A DNA stretch of 64,000 nt. Origin: Limnephilus marmoratus (taxonomy: Eukaryota; Arthropoda; Insecta; Trichoptera; Limnephilidae). The notes beneath the pieces were generated by a model that saw only the letters and a program-made list of their open reading frames with translations, searched no databases and was not told the DNA's origin. Both the position numbers and the translations under genes were made by a program. How positions within the stretch are numbered: position 1 is the stretch's first letter; the number at the start of each line of letters is the position of its first letter. This document shows, one piece after another, positions 30,825 through 41,927 of the stretch. The DNA is taken from the NCBI GenBank assembly GCA_917880885.1, contig OU862912.1, positions 52,129,117-52,193,116 of the forward strand. The letters are read 5' to 3'.

Positions 30825-32219
30825 TATACATTATCTTTACTCAATTTTACCATTATATTTTGTTATATTTTGTATGAACAATAATTTATAAAGTCACTAT
30901 AATAAAAAATTAAACATATAGATGATGAAAAGTGCCGTTAATCATTTATTGTATCAGGCTCGAAAAACAACACGGGAACGCCATCTTGCATGCTAATAAA
31001 TGAGTAGTGGAAGTTTTTTAATGTTCCTGTCAGATTGCAAACATAACCCAACCGGAAACCATTTAATTTGCATTCACCAAGTTCCAGTAGGTACTTACTA
31101 CATAGTACATTATACCTATGATGCTTTTTGTGAACTTTTTATTTATACCCAGAAATGCTTCCTGTAATTTGACTGTAAATATTTTGTTACGTTAGGCAAA
31201 GGAAAATAAGTGGCGGAAAATTTATATAGTTGAATTAGATTTTAACGAGTGGTTCGAAACTCGGTGATTTAAAATAAATCGTTTCGTTCGTCTGAACGTA
31301 TTAAATTAATCGACAATCGATTCGTTCTTATTAAATTAATCGATTTATCGTAATCGATCGGTTCGTTTTGATTTTCAACCGTAACACATCGGAAGGAATT
31401 TAATTTGAGTTCAATTAAAGATTGACGAAAATTCGGATTTAAAAAAAATGTTAATTTTCTGATTTCTTTTCACTTATACTTTTACAATAGTACTTGCCTA
31501 CACACCTTTCTAAACAACTGTATAGTCTGTCAAATAACAGTAGGAAATATAAAAACTTGAACTACTACATTTGTAGACTGGCAACACCAATTTAACTGTC
31601 AAATATTTTTTTGAAGTGCAATGACACTGAATGTATAGAACACAGTAAACCACATTTTACAAAACATTTTTTCTTCATGACATAAATTTGATTAAAAGGT
31701 GATTTATAAAGCGATTTGCTTTAATTTAATTTAACATAAATTTGAATTTAACAATAGATAGAAAGGAAGAATCCCTAATGGTGAGTTTAGTTACATTACT
31801 TTTAGATCTGAATGACTTAAATATATTCAGATCTAAAATTAAAGACATGATCTAAAGCCAAGGCGAGGGTAGGTACTTTATCTAGTATTAAATAAATGTA
31901 AGCAATTTCTAAACTGTGCTTTATATTTTATTACATTATACATAGTTTATCTTCATTATGATATCACAAAATTGCAAAAGTATAATAATAATATGCCTAT
32001 ATGCAATTCTAATTTTGAGATCGGCGGGTATCTATACTGCAATGAAAAAAATATTTTTTCCACTATTATGCCTTTTTAATTTTTTATAAAAATGTAGGTT
32101 ACACAGCTTTACTTTAACACCATGAGTGATGGTTTAGTATTGCCATTTGATCAACACTGGCGCCCTCGTATATTTTCTACTCTTATTTGACAAACTGTAA
32201 GTCTAAAGAGATAACCACC
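30825..32219. other. AT-rich sequence, no gene recognised
   Basis: About 1.4 kb without a supportable exon or repeat. Words around AATCGATTCG/ATCGATTTATCG at 31300-31360 are repetitive, and AGATCTGAATGACTTAAATATATTCAGATCT at 31804 is a short hairpin. Confidence 0.4.
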
Positions 32220-32222
32220 TAA

Positions 32223-32382
32223 GGGAACGTACCCATACTACGTGATCAACTTTTTGCATTTTTAACCCCCCCCCCCCCCCCGGTGACCAAAATCCTAAGC
32301 CAGCCGCCGCTCATTTGTACCAAGCGTGACATTTTGAAGACCCCCCCCCCTAAACGTATCACGTAGTATGGGGTACGTTCCC
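32223..32382. mobile_element. Harbinger-like MITE with TAA duplication and poly-C tract, second copy
   Basis: It has the same ends as the 13106-13278 element (GGGAACGTACCCATACTACG and complement), flanked by TAA (32220-32222 and 32383-32385). The interior again has two poly-C runs and GGTGACCAAAATCCTAAGCC. Two copies with 3-bp TTA/TAA duplications support the family definition. Confidence 0.75.
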
Positions 32383-32422
32383 TAATCTTATTATAGTGTT
32401 TTATGGTATTATGCTGTGTTGC

Positions 32423-32658
32423 GCTACCTCCTTCTTTAGCCAACGTTTCGGACAGCATTACACTGTTCATCATAAGGGCATGATGTGTACTCCAAGATTG
32501 TCATGAGGATTGTGCTTATGCATGTAGATGCGTTGTGATATATATAACGTGTATATATATAACGTGTTGTCAGCTCCAATCCTCTAAGAGCTGGCAACAC
32601 GGACGAGCTGATGGATACTGTAATACTGGCCAAAACGTTGACTAAATAAGGAGGTAGC
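32423..32658. mobile_element. Palindromic MITE related to 9058-9149
   Basis: The termini are GCTACCTCCTTCTTTAGCCA at the left and, inverted at the right, TAAATAAGGAGGTAGC. The interior has a duplicated ATATATAACGTGT word and a hairpin around CCTCTAAGAGCTGG. No coding capacity was seen. Confidence 0.6.
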
Positions 32659-32720
32659 TCAAAAACACGCAATATTTAATAACTGAATACGTAAAACTTA
32701 ACTTAATAATACATAATCAA

Positions 32721-33186
32721 TTTGAGAGGGGGGGGGGGGTATGGGTACCGCCGCCCCAGAAACCATTTATTGGAAAACTAACACCTCTGCCAAAGGTCAC
32801 CCCAAGTGGTTCGCTACATTTGATGACTTAGCAAGGGTGCCCAAGTTTATAGGGAGAGATTTGTCCGGGTCTTGGCGATGGTTGCATCTGCATTCCAGGA
32901 TGCCTAACAGCCTAGTAGGCTGGACCGGGAGAGATACCATTTGACCTCTCCAGCCGGACTCTCTCGGAATATCGCCTTGCACCGCAGTGGGAGGCATGGA
33001 TTCATTCGTCCGTCCCTCTTGGACACACTGACTCCCAGATCCATACCCACCTCTCAAATCCTTTCCCAGTATTTCATCTCCTTCCTTTCCTCAAAAGACC
33101 CTCCACACAGCATCCCTAGAGATGACACAGATCCTGAGGGAAACTGTTTTTCTCAAGGCCCCCTGTGCGGAGCTAATGTAAAAAAT
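32721..33186 (+). mobile_element. Family-B retroposon, near full-length
   Basis: It starts TTTGAGAGGGGGG..TATGGGTACCGCCGCCCC and ends GTGCGGAGCTAATGTAAAAAA. All internal landmarks are present in order: CCATTTATTGG, AGGTCACCCCAAGTGG, TTGCACCGCAGTGGGAGG, CTCCACACAGCATCCC. There is no protein-coding frame. Confidence 0.85.
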
Positions 33187-33325
33187 ATCCCAAAAATAAA
33201 TCATTATAATAGTTTTCGCCGTGAATATATTAAATCACCTAACATTATATTTTCTTCTGCCGCACATAGGAAAGATTCCAATTTAAAATACTAACTTAAT
33301 AAACATTTGATTATATTCACACTTA

Positions 33326-33973
33326 AGCGCGGGTCACATCACGCTGGTTGCCAGCCGCGAGTTGAAGAAGCCGCTTCTGCCAGCCGTCGATCAGCTTGGT
33401 GTGACCACAAAATTCAGCGCTGGCGTCGCCAGCCGGCGAGTATTTGTCAGCGGCTGACGAAGTTGAACATGTTTAACTTTTGGTAGCAAGCAGCGGCGAA
33501 TAATCAATCACGTGACCGCTGACACCAGCCGGCAGCGCAGTCTGACCACTATTGCGTCTATCAGCAACGAGAAAGCAGTGTTTTTTTGTGAAGTTGTAAT
33601 ATAATAATATAAATAGTTGTGACTATTTTATAATTTTTAATTGATATAATTAAAGTTATTTATAATGTCTGAGTTAAAGTGGACTGCGAAACAAATAATA
33701 ACATTTTTAAACGTTTTTCAAAATTATCCTTGTTTTTTTTTAACTCTCTCTGGTTAAGCATTTCTAAACTAAGTTCTCTGACACCCTCTCTCAACAACTG
33801 CTTAATTAGCTTTTTACGTGAAACGACAGACGACATAATAGTGAATGACTAACTGGAGAGTGCGAGACGCGACTAGCAGCGTAGTGTGACCAGATTGCCC
33901 GCCGCTGCTAGCTGCTACTACTACCAGCCGCTGGTAAGCAGCCGCTGGCAACCAGCATGATGTGACCCGTGCT
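33326..33973. mobile_element. Deletion derivative of a two-gene PIF/Harbinger transposon, 648 bp
   Basis: The terminal inverted repeats AGCGCGGGTCACATCACGCT and AGCACGGGTCACATCATGCT are flanked by TTA (33323-33325 and 33974-33976). Subterminal GC-rich GCCAGC/GCTGGC words are repeated at both ends. On the + strand, from ATG 33665, it encodes MSELKWTAKQIITFLNVFQN-YPC, like the start of a MADF/Myb-like accessory protein. On the - strand, from about 33834, it encodes MSSVVSRKKLIKQLLREGVR, probably the N-terminus of the second protein. The two fragments converge and are cut off at about 33740, as if the middle of a two-gene Harbinger was deleted. Confidence 0.7.
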
Positions 33974-33976
33974 TTA

Positions 33977-34885
33977 GGTAAGCAACAATAAAGTTCAACG
34001 CCCTAGGTCATATTATTATTTGTCTAAATCTATCCCATGAATAATAATACTATTATTACTGCAAGCACAATGCAAATTATTTAATGTTTTTGTCCAGAAA
34101 ACCTTGAACGTTATGTCTAATTGCAATCTATAACATAAATCTGAACAATGTAAACCAGATAGCTACATAAGAACTCATTACACGATCTTGAATTTAAACC
34201 GCTTAACTAGAGCTATAGGCATGTATTATAGATAGCGGTTATTGCATTTGAATGACAATGTCTTGACAATTTATAAAACACGCTGAACTTTTACTTTCTG
34301 ACCGTGATTTTACGAGGCATAGTCACTCACCTACTGCCTATGTTGTAGCTGTGGTTATGTTAGTTGGTTCACTCTATGCTTCAGTCGATAAGGCCAGGAC
34401 TTGCGCTTTTATTGGCTAATTTAAATTGAATGCAAGTCTGGTGACTCCGATGTTTTCTAATAATGACGTAATTTATGTGGATTGAGTAAACTTAATGTAG
34501 CGATTCAATAAACTTTAGATCCAGATTGACTTGTGAGTTATTTATGACTGTAGATTTTTTTGATGCGTTTTTTTTCAATGTTAGTTTTGCATCAAAACTC
34601 AAATTGACCAATGTTAGCAGAATTAGGGAATTAGGGGTAGTATACAACGATTATCAACAATTTTAGGTACCTACATGAAAGTTTGATCTCAGCTCCCGTT
34701 GACCTTTATAATTACATTAAAATTTCTCGTTATTTTAAAGATGTTTGTACATACATAAATAATCAATCACTGTCTACTGAAAAAACCCAACACTTTCCAT
34801 ATTCCTTTCCAAATAACCAACTTAACCATCTCTCAACTTTCAACCTCTTGTGCGCATGTGTCGATTACATATTTTTTAAACTTCT
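33977..34885. other. No gene recognised
   Basis: AT-rich with no supportable exon. The ORF at 34683-34997 runs into a SINE and has no protein-like features. Confidence 0.4.
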
Positions 34886-34887
34886 TA

Positions 34888-35050
34888 ATGTGAATACCGC
34901 ACAAGAGTCCCGACCACTCCCATCTGGAGCCAGCGAGACTATGACATCACCAACATATGCCATACATCATAACATCATAACATACGCCATGTTGTGAGGT
35001 TGAAGGTGGTGGGGAGGGGAAGGAGATGGAAGAGGAAGGTTAATCTAAAT
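34888..35050 (-). mobile_element. SINE family A fragment
   Basis: It reads ACCGCACAAGAGTCCCGACC, CTGGAGCCAGCGAGACTATG and ends in a G/A-rich stretch GTGGGGAGGGGAAGGAGATG on the + strand. This matches the 63.4-kb copy in the same orientation (ACAAGAGTCTCAGCTGCTCC, CTGGAGCCAGTGAGACGACG). The tRNA-like head is missing. Confidence 0.6.
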
Positions 35051-36732
35051 TCTGTTGCTGTCGCTCTCACTCCCCCGAATACTGGGCGAAAGGGACAACT
35101 GCACCTCAGTTACCATTTTCGCCATTTTTCTCCTCCAAAAATGGACCTATTTTTATTTTTTTTCACTGTATCAGGAGAAAATACTCTTAAGTCCGTACTT
35201 TTTGCTTTATAAAAAAATACATTGTGTTGTTTGTATATTGAACGTATTTTGATGGCGTTTAACTAAAGCAATTTTAAGGATTTTTAGAGGGTCCTAACCA
35301 AAGATATTCTAATACAGAAGAGATATGCTATGGTGTCCGCGCAACTGTCGCCGGACTACGCGCTAATTAGCGTAGTTCTCATACAAAAAGAATTTGTTCA
35401 TTTCGTTGATTTTTTGAAAATGTGCATTAATATTGGTTAACAATATATTTTGAATAAGGAAAGAATTCGTTCATTTAGTTTAACGTTCGTTTGGTTTATT
35501 CATTAATTATTTGTTCTTTTAGTTTATTTGTTAATTGGTAAACAATATCGGCGACACCCGGAAGCGCAGACCCACATAGTAAAAACAGCAGATAGCACAT
35601 CTACTTATATTTCAATATCTTTGGTCCTAACTCATAATAAATAATATTTGCAGTACAGCCTAGTAGAGTCAAAATTCAGAAAGGAAATTGGGGAATAGGT
35701 ACGTTTGCAAGGACCGGTTTCCTAAGATTCAGCGGAGTACCGAATTTCTACCAATTTATAACACTTTAAGTTTTTAAGCTCATAAAAAAAATATTTTTGA
35801 AGATACCATGCCGAAAGGGTATTTATGTATATTAAATTCCCTCGGTAGAAATAATCGCAAAGCATGCTCCGAAAATTTATATAAAAACGTTATTTTTCTA
35901 TTATTTTATAAGTTATATGTATGAAAAAAATCAAAGTGTTTCTTTAAATGCTACTTAAGACATTTTCCACGAGCGTTTAGTTCTATTTTAAACGAGTCGT
36001 GTTTTATACATTTTCACAAACTTCGCTAAATTATTATCGTTTTTAATATTACCGTGCTCCGTCTAACATCCGTATATACATATCTCCTCTTCTTATTCCT
36101 TTTGAACGCTTACTCAATCCTAGTAAACATGGCAGTTTTCGTTGACTACAAAAAGACGCCGCGAAACTTCTAACATGAAAATAGCTTTATATCCGATCAC
36201 CGTATTTCACGTATAACACTAATAACTAATAAGTTAATTAAATTATCATTCATTTAAATAATGGCGTGCCGGCCCTGCTGGTGGGCAAAAGTGCATACAC
36301 CTGGAACGGTTGATAAGGCAGTCGACTCCCGCGTGTAAGTTTGTATGCTCTGTGCCTTGACTGTGTAGACATAGAGCGAACGCCTTTCGTGTCCCCCAAA
36401 TGAGAAAAAAAATCTGCAGCCAAGCGTGCTTTACGTTTGCTATGGAGCGGGTGGGTACAATAGAACCGCAAAATAGCATTACTCCGACTGTTACGGGGTA
36501 TCTTTGCCCCAATCCAAAAAGGCGTTTGTTTCAAAATATTTCGAAAAATAATCACATTTCATAAAGTCGCACTTGTAAATAGGTAGGTACACAGTATTGT
36601 CAGTGAACCTGTCACAAATGCAAAACCTGTGATTTATTTACTGGAAATAGATTATTACGTAGGTACAAAAAACTAATATAATACGATGTACGATCAGTAC
36701 GATGAATGCTCTGTAAATTCAAACCACGGGCA
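35051..36732. other. No gene recognised
   Basis: About 1.7 kb of AT-rich sequence. Two overlapping - strand ORFs at 36246-36555 have no recognisable domain and no splice context; they may be part of an unidentified repeat. Confidence 0.35.
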
Positions 36733-36915
36733 AAATATATGAACCATTTTGTATTTGAAATACAAATACGTATTTTGTATTTGTATTTCAATTACGTCCT
36801 AAGAATGTATTTTGTAATTGGTATTTCAATTACCTGATGCTGAGGTGTATTTTGTAATTTGTATTTCAAATACTCATGGCTTCAAAATACATTTTCAAAT
36901 ACATTTGGCGACCTT
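36733..36915. repeat. TATTTTGTATTT-type repeat, copy 1
   Basis: It begins GGGCAAAATATATG and consists of degenerate units around GTATTTGTATTTCAATTAC and its complement. A similar repeat at 38613-38782 ends TGTATTTTGCCCAGCCC. The inverted GGGCAAAATA termini resemble hAT-type MITEs. The two may be the ends of one element split by later insertions, or two independent copies. Confidence 0.5.
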
Positions 36916-37267
36916 AATAATGATAATGAAAAATAAGCTGACATAGATAATACATAGAATAAAAACGCTAGAATCCAGAGAAATTTATTACGTTAATATT
37001 TAGAGTTGGTAACATTGTAGGTACGTTAAAGCAAGTATCTTGTCAATTGTTGTTTTCATTGTTTCGCGGTATTTATTCATGAAGACGTGAGTTAATTGAT
37101 AATTTATAATGGATGATCAAATTCCGTCATTGCTTTGTATTGTACATTTTTGTGTAATAGAATTTGATCAAGCACTATAGGAATAATTTGACTGACTAGA
37201 TTATTTTTAAGTTAATTACAGTAGAGCGGACTTGAAGTGAAATAACACAATACTGCGCTATACAAAT

Positions 37268-38260
37268 GTTATTTTTTTCTTACATTAACTCCACACAGGA
37301 GTTATGTAATCTTTGAAGATGCTGTGTGGCGTGTCTTTTTGAGGAAAGGAAGGAGTGAACATGGGTCTTGAAGAGACCCATGTTGTAGGAGGTAGGAAAC
37401 ACAGAGGCCGGCAAATCGTTCCACAGCCGAGCCGTTGAACTCAAGAACGAGTCATAGAAACGACCCGTTCTCATGTGACTAATATCAACCGTGTACAAAT
37501 GTTGCGCGTGTTTGGCGTGTTTCCCGACTATGCACCGGTGCCGAGGGGATCAATGACGCTAGTTCCTCGGAGCATCTTCCATTGTAATACCGGTAGAACA
37601 AGGACAGCATTCCCACCTGACGCCTATGCTCTAAAGATTGCAGTCCGTCTGTTAAGATGGGAGAATCTATCAAACGGACCGCCCGTTTCTGCACAGAGTC
37701 AATGGTTTTTTTTAGGTATTTTGGAGCTCCAGACCAGAGGTGGCTGCCAAATTCAACCGTGGGGCGCACTTACAGGGTTAGCAGTTGTGTATATTATTAT
37801 ATTTTTTTATTATTTGTTAAGTATCTGCGGGCCCTGAACAGGTACGCCCAGTTTCTGACAGGCAAACTTTACTCTGGTTTCGATGGAGCCCCCGTACCTG
37901 AGCTGGTCACTTAGGTTACACCAAGTACATCGATAAAGGTCCTGTTCGGAAGATTGCTTCCGTTGAAGGAGACTAGATTTTCATTTCGATCCCTTTTAGA
38001 CGTTATCAAACTTGATTGGGTCTTTGAAACTTTAAATTCGACGAGGTTATTCTTACCCCAAGAGAAAACACTCTCGAGGTAACCATCCATTCTTTGCTTC
38101 AAAGCCCTCCGAGCTATTGGAGTTTGTGTGCTCTTTGGGGGCTTGTCAAACAAAAAGTTATCATGGACTGTACTATCATCCGCGTAACAATGAATCGGTG
38201 CACATGACAAGAGGTCGCCCGATCCGGCTACTTTGTCGCGGTGACTAGCCATCACTGGTT
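37268..38260 (-). pseudogene. Decayed LINE; shares its 3' tail with family-B retroposons
   Basis: On the - strand, 38255-37911 encodes the RT catalytic region with CYADDSTV and a following KQRMDGYLESVFSWGKNNLV. The 37769-37485 part encodes the C-terminal LINE segment (PTVEFGSHLWSGAPKYL, SVQKRAVRLID, HRRQVGMLSLFYRYYNGRCS). The 37498-37280 part gives DSFLSSTARLWNDLPASVFP. The frame is interrupted by stops and shifts. The 3' end, on this strand, is CTCCTGTGTGGAGTTAATGT followed by an A-rich tail. Almost the same ~70-bp end occurs in every complete family-B copy. Confidence 0.8.
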
Positions 38261-38612
38261 GACAGTGGATACGAGGAACGGGCTAATTTTGAAACCTGTT
38301 CTTATTGGATTTATAAAATGATCACCAACACTAACTGGGCGAAGCCGAATTAAAAACCGCCCGCAGGACCTAGCAGTAAAAACCTGCGGAGCGGGATTTT
38401 AACTGCTAGTAATAATAATTGTTATTATCTAACACCTGGGTCCTATACCACAAAACTTAACAAGTGGAGCGGAGATGAGATGTGAGGTGTGTCTTCTGAG
38501 CAATATGATTGGTCAATTTTTGCACGTCTCTGTTTCACTCTGCTCAGCTTGGCGTCTACGGAAACGCACCCTTAAATAAGGGCACTTACGACAATTTATC
38601 GCAACCAAAGGT
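38261..38612. other. No gene recognised
   Basis: It includes CTGCTAGTAATAATAATTG and CCTGCGGAGCGGGATTTTAA words but no ORF. The sequence may be the decayed 5' part of the adjacent LINE. Confidence 0.3.
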
Positions 38613-38782
38613 TCTACCAAAACCAAATGTATTTTGTAATTTGTATTTTGTATTTTGTATTTGAATTAAAAAATGGTTAAAATACTGTATTTTGTATTTT
38701 GTATTTCAAATACACAACTTGAAAGTATTTTGTATTTCGTATTTTAAATACAGCAAAGCATGTATTTTGCCCAGCCCTGACC
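38613..38782. repeat. TATTTTGTATTT-type repeat, copy 2
   Basis: Degenerate tandem GTATTTTGTATTT units end at TGTATTTTGCCCAGCCC, the complement of a GGGCAAAATA-type terminus. See the copy at 36733. Confidence 0.5.
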
Positions 38783-38885
38783 ACAGTAAGTGACACATTA
38801 TTAAACACGCAAAAAATCTATAACGCATGCATACATTTTAGAGATACACACATGCCTACTTATAATGCATTTAAAAACACTTAAA

Positions 38886-39336
38886 AAAAAAATTGCATCA
38901 GTTCTACACAGGAGGCCCTGAGGAAAATAAATCCCCTCAGGGCCTATATCATCTTTGGGGATGCTGTGTAGAGAGTATTTTTAGGAAAGGAAGGAGAGGT
39001 AGTTCTGGGAAGGAAAAGGGTAGGTATTAGGGTGGGTAGGAATCTGGGGGTCAGTGTGTCCAGGAGTAACGCGAATTCATCCCTCCCACTGCGGTACAAG
39101 GCGACGTTCCGAGAGAGTACGGCTGCAGAAGTCATAGGGACTCCCTCAACCACTCTCTCCCGATCCGGCCTACCATGCAGCTGGTAGACAGACGCATCCG
39201 CCGCCAAGTCCCGGACAAACTTCACCCCATTAATAAGGGGACCCCTGCTAAGTCACCAAACGTAGCGAATCACTTGGGGTGGTTTATCCAATAAATGGTT
39301 CCCGGGGCGGCGGTACCCAAACAACCTCCCAATTTG
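38886..39336 (-). mobile_element. Family-B retroposon, near full-length
   Basis: On the + strand it starts with the reversed poly-A (AAAAAAAATTGCATCAGTTC) and the 3' hairpin AGGCCCTGAGG / CCTCAGGGCCT (38913-38945, perfect 11-bp stem). It ends GGTACCCAAACAACCTCCC. All landmarks are present in order. The ORF at 38944-39225 is an artefact. Confidence 0.85.
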
Positions 39337-40283
39337 AAAAATTGAATTGTGGAAAAGGGTCCAAGTGAAACACAATCGGTCGGGCGATAGCTGCTCAAAT
39401 TTGGGTAGATAATAGATTTTTATGAATTAAAAATTAATCATAAAGTTAATGATTTTTTAAATTTTATTTTTATAAAACCTAAAAATATGGAAAAAAACGA
39501 TGAAATCTAGTTGGATTCATTGGTTTTAAACTGCAGTAAGCAGTTCTTAATATTTGGAGTTTTTTGTAATGAGCGCGGCCGAATCGTTGCATCGATCAGC
39601 ACTAAATGTGTCACAAATGTCATTAATAAAAAATCAATAATACAGATTTTTTTATATTTAGTAACTTTTAACACTTTTTTTCAAATGGGTACGGCTTTTG
39701 GCACTGTTACCCCATAAGGATCAAAGTGAACCACTTTACGGTAATAATTCCTTTTCATCGGTCGATCAGCAGTCAATAGTCGTTGAACATTGAACAACCA
39801 CCCACACTGTCACCTCTCGAAAGAGGAGTCATTAGCGAGTGTTGACCGGCCACATCCGTACCTACTCTACCTCAGGCACACTTCTCCAGTCAAGACAAGA
39901 CAAAAGTCCGGTTTGGTTCCTGCCTCAATCCTCGCCAACTAAACCTGCCTGTTCTGTCCTCAAATGTCAACTTGTCCACAAATACCACTTCTCGGAGTAA
40001 AGTGACTTTAATACGGGAAACAGGCGGTTTTATGTTTGAAAATACGCATCCGAACAATGGTTATAGACTGGTATGAAGAAGATCTCTCGAACAAAGGATC
40101 GTTTAATGTTAATAATTACCTACTGTGAACAAACTACTGTTGAATGAAATTACTTATAAAAAACAAACGATATTGTGGATGTTATTATTACAAACATAAA
40201 TGATTTATTAGCAATACTATTCTCAAGGCCAAGGCTGCATGGATGGAGTCATCCATTGATATCTCTGTGGAGGTTATAGGATA
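39337..40283. other. No gene recognised
   Basis: Mixed sequence. The + strand ORF at 39511-39717 is unremarkable. A patch at 39740-40000 is less AT-rich, but no exon could be supported there. Confidence 0.35.
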
Positions 40284-40292
40284 CCATGAAAT

Positions 40293-41327
40293 GATTCCAT
40301 GACAGTTGATCCCCCGATAATTGGACCCCCGGCATACTTATATATACAACAGACCCGGCCACAAGTTGCTGTGGCTAACGAAACACAACGCCATTACCCA
40401 ACCTTTATAAAATCCACACCACCCGCTGCCTGAATTGAATATTGGAATTTCTCGGCTTTTCTCTACTATAATAAGCACGTATTATACATATAAACCTTCC
40501 TCTTGAATCACTCTATCTATTGGTGAAAACCGCATGAGAATCCGCTGCGTAGTTTAAAAGATCTACGCGCACATACATTTTCAGCGACTTCATTTTTCAT
40601 CCACTATGTAAATGATACGCAGTCGATTTAGGGAAAATAGGCTTACCTACTTACATAAAATATAACTGAGTAAAAAAATGTCCCTCAAGGGGTGTGCATA
40701 GAGGATGTACCGCCAAATATTTAAACAAAATTTAAAAAAAAGGTTTTCATCCAAATCCATCAAGGGAGGCGGGTATGGGAACCACCGCCCCGGAAACCAT
40801 TTATTGGATAACCAACACCTCTGCCATAGGTCACCCCAAGTGGTTCGTTACATTTGGTGACTTAGCAGGGGTGCCCGGGTTCATGGGGTGAGGTTTGTCA
40901 AGGTCTTGGAGGCCGATGTGTCTGTCCACCTGAAGCGTGGCAGGCCGGATCGAGAGAGACTGGTTGAGGAAGTCTTTTGACCTCTCCAGCCAGAATCTCT
41001 CGACCCATCGCCTTGCACCACATTTGAAGGGATGGATTCATATGTCCGCCACTCCTGGACACATTGACCCCAAGACACAAAAAGCCTCCATACGGCATCC
41101 CCTAAGATGACATAGGCCCTTAGGGAAATTATTTTCCTCAGGGGCTCCTGTGTGGAGCTAATGTAAAAAAAAACAATCAACAATGTAAATAAATTCGTTT
41201 GACATCCATTCCAACTTATTATTAAAGGTATTTTTTAAATCGATTTAAGTTTGAAATTGGTAAATAATGCACAAAAAATATAACTTTATAATAATAATAA
41301 TTTCGGGGGACCAACTGTCAGGTCATC
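40293..41327. mobile_element. Non-autonomous DNA transposon with 9-bp target duplication, copy 2 (1,035 bp)
   Basis: The flanking 9-bp duplication is CCATGAAAT (40284-40292 and 41328-41336). The inverted termini are GATTCCATGACAGTTGATCC at the left and, from the right on the other strand, GATGACCTGACAGTTGGTCC. The right subterminal part (TTTTTTGTGCATTATTTACC on the - strand) matches copy 1 at 19.5 kb. The interior contains an unrelated LINE/Helitron-type relic (40335-40600) and a full family-B retroposon, both later insertions. Confidence 0.75.
40764..41173 (+). mobile_element. Family-B retroposon nested in the 40293-41327 element
   Basis: It starts GGGAGGCGGGTATGGGAACC and ends TGTGTGGAGCTAATGTAAAA. 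The 3' hairpin is imperfect (GCCCTTAGGG / CCTCAGGGGC). An internal deletion near 41080 joins GACCCCAAGACAC to AAAAAGCCTCCATACGGC, removing about 60 bp relative to the 32.7-kb copy. Confidence 0.8.
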
Positions 41328-41344
41328 CCATGAAATATCCTCAA

Positions 41345-41531
41345 CTAGCTTTTACCCACAGCTTCGCTCGCGTGGATTTAGGGGGAAATGATTTTACAAA
41401 GAATCTCTAACGATAATGAAATATTTTTCCAGTATGAAAACTCACGACTACGTCACTTCCCGGTCCTAAACGAAAGAAGGACAAACAAACAAACAAACAA
41501 ACACACGTTCGCATCTTTAATATTAGTTAGA
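41345..41531 (-). mobile_element. Short Helitron-like relic
   Basis: On the + strand it starts CTAGCTTTTACCCACAGCTT (preceded by A, so CTAG|T on the other strand) and ends TTAATATTAGTTAGA. It also contains AAACAAACAAACAAACAAAC. Both ends match the Helitron pattern seen elsewhere in the window. Confidence 0.5.
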
Positions 41532-41927
41532 AGTTAGTATTAATAAAATTAACACGATTTTTATTATTAAGTTTTTATACCTTCTTACTTTGTTATTTTT
41601 TATGTTAATTTTTTTATGTTTTGAAATTAATTGCAACGGACTCGGCGGTCTAGGTCTAGGAATCTACGCACCCCTACAAATCTTCTGGAGTAAATATCTA
41701 TACGTGTATTATTAATACGTACCTAAGTGTAATTATACCTAGGTTTAATTATTAACACCTAAGTATAATAACTATTTTAATTAGTAGATGTACTAGCCCT
41801 TCTGTGAACAGTAGACCTCGTGTCCAAAAAAGTACATGTCTGTAGTCTCAATAAACCAAAACCAAAATTTCCTTTGAAATCATAAGATTTGTGAAAAGGT
41901 ACTTAAATACCCACTTATATACTTTAA
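41532..41927. other. No gene recognised
   Basis: AT-rich. An imperfect inverted repeat around CCTAAGTGTAATTATACCTAGG lies at 41720-41770, otherwise featureless. Confidence 0.35.

Noticed and set aside
36246..36555. Two overlapping - strand ORFs of 88 and 101 codons
   Set aside because: No motif, no splice sites at either end and no similarity to other parts of the window that would support coding.
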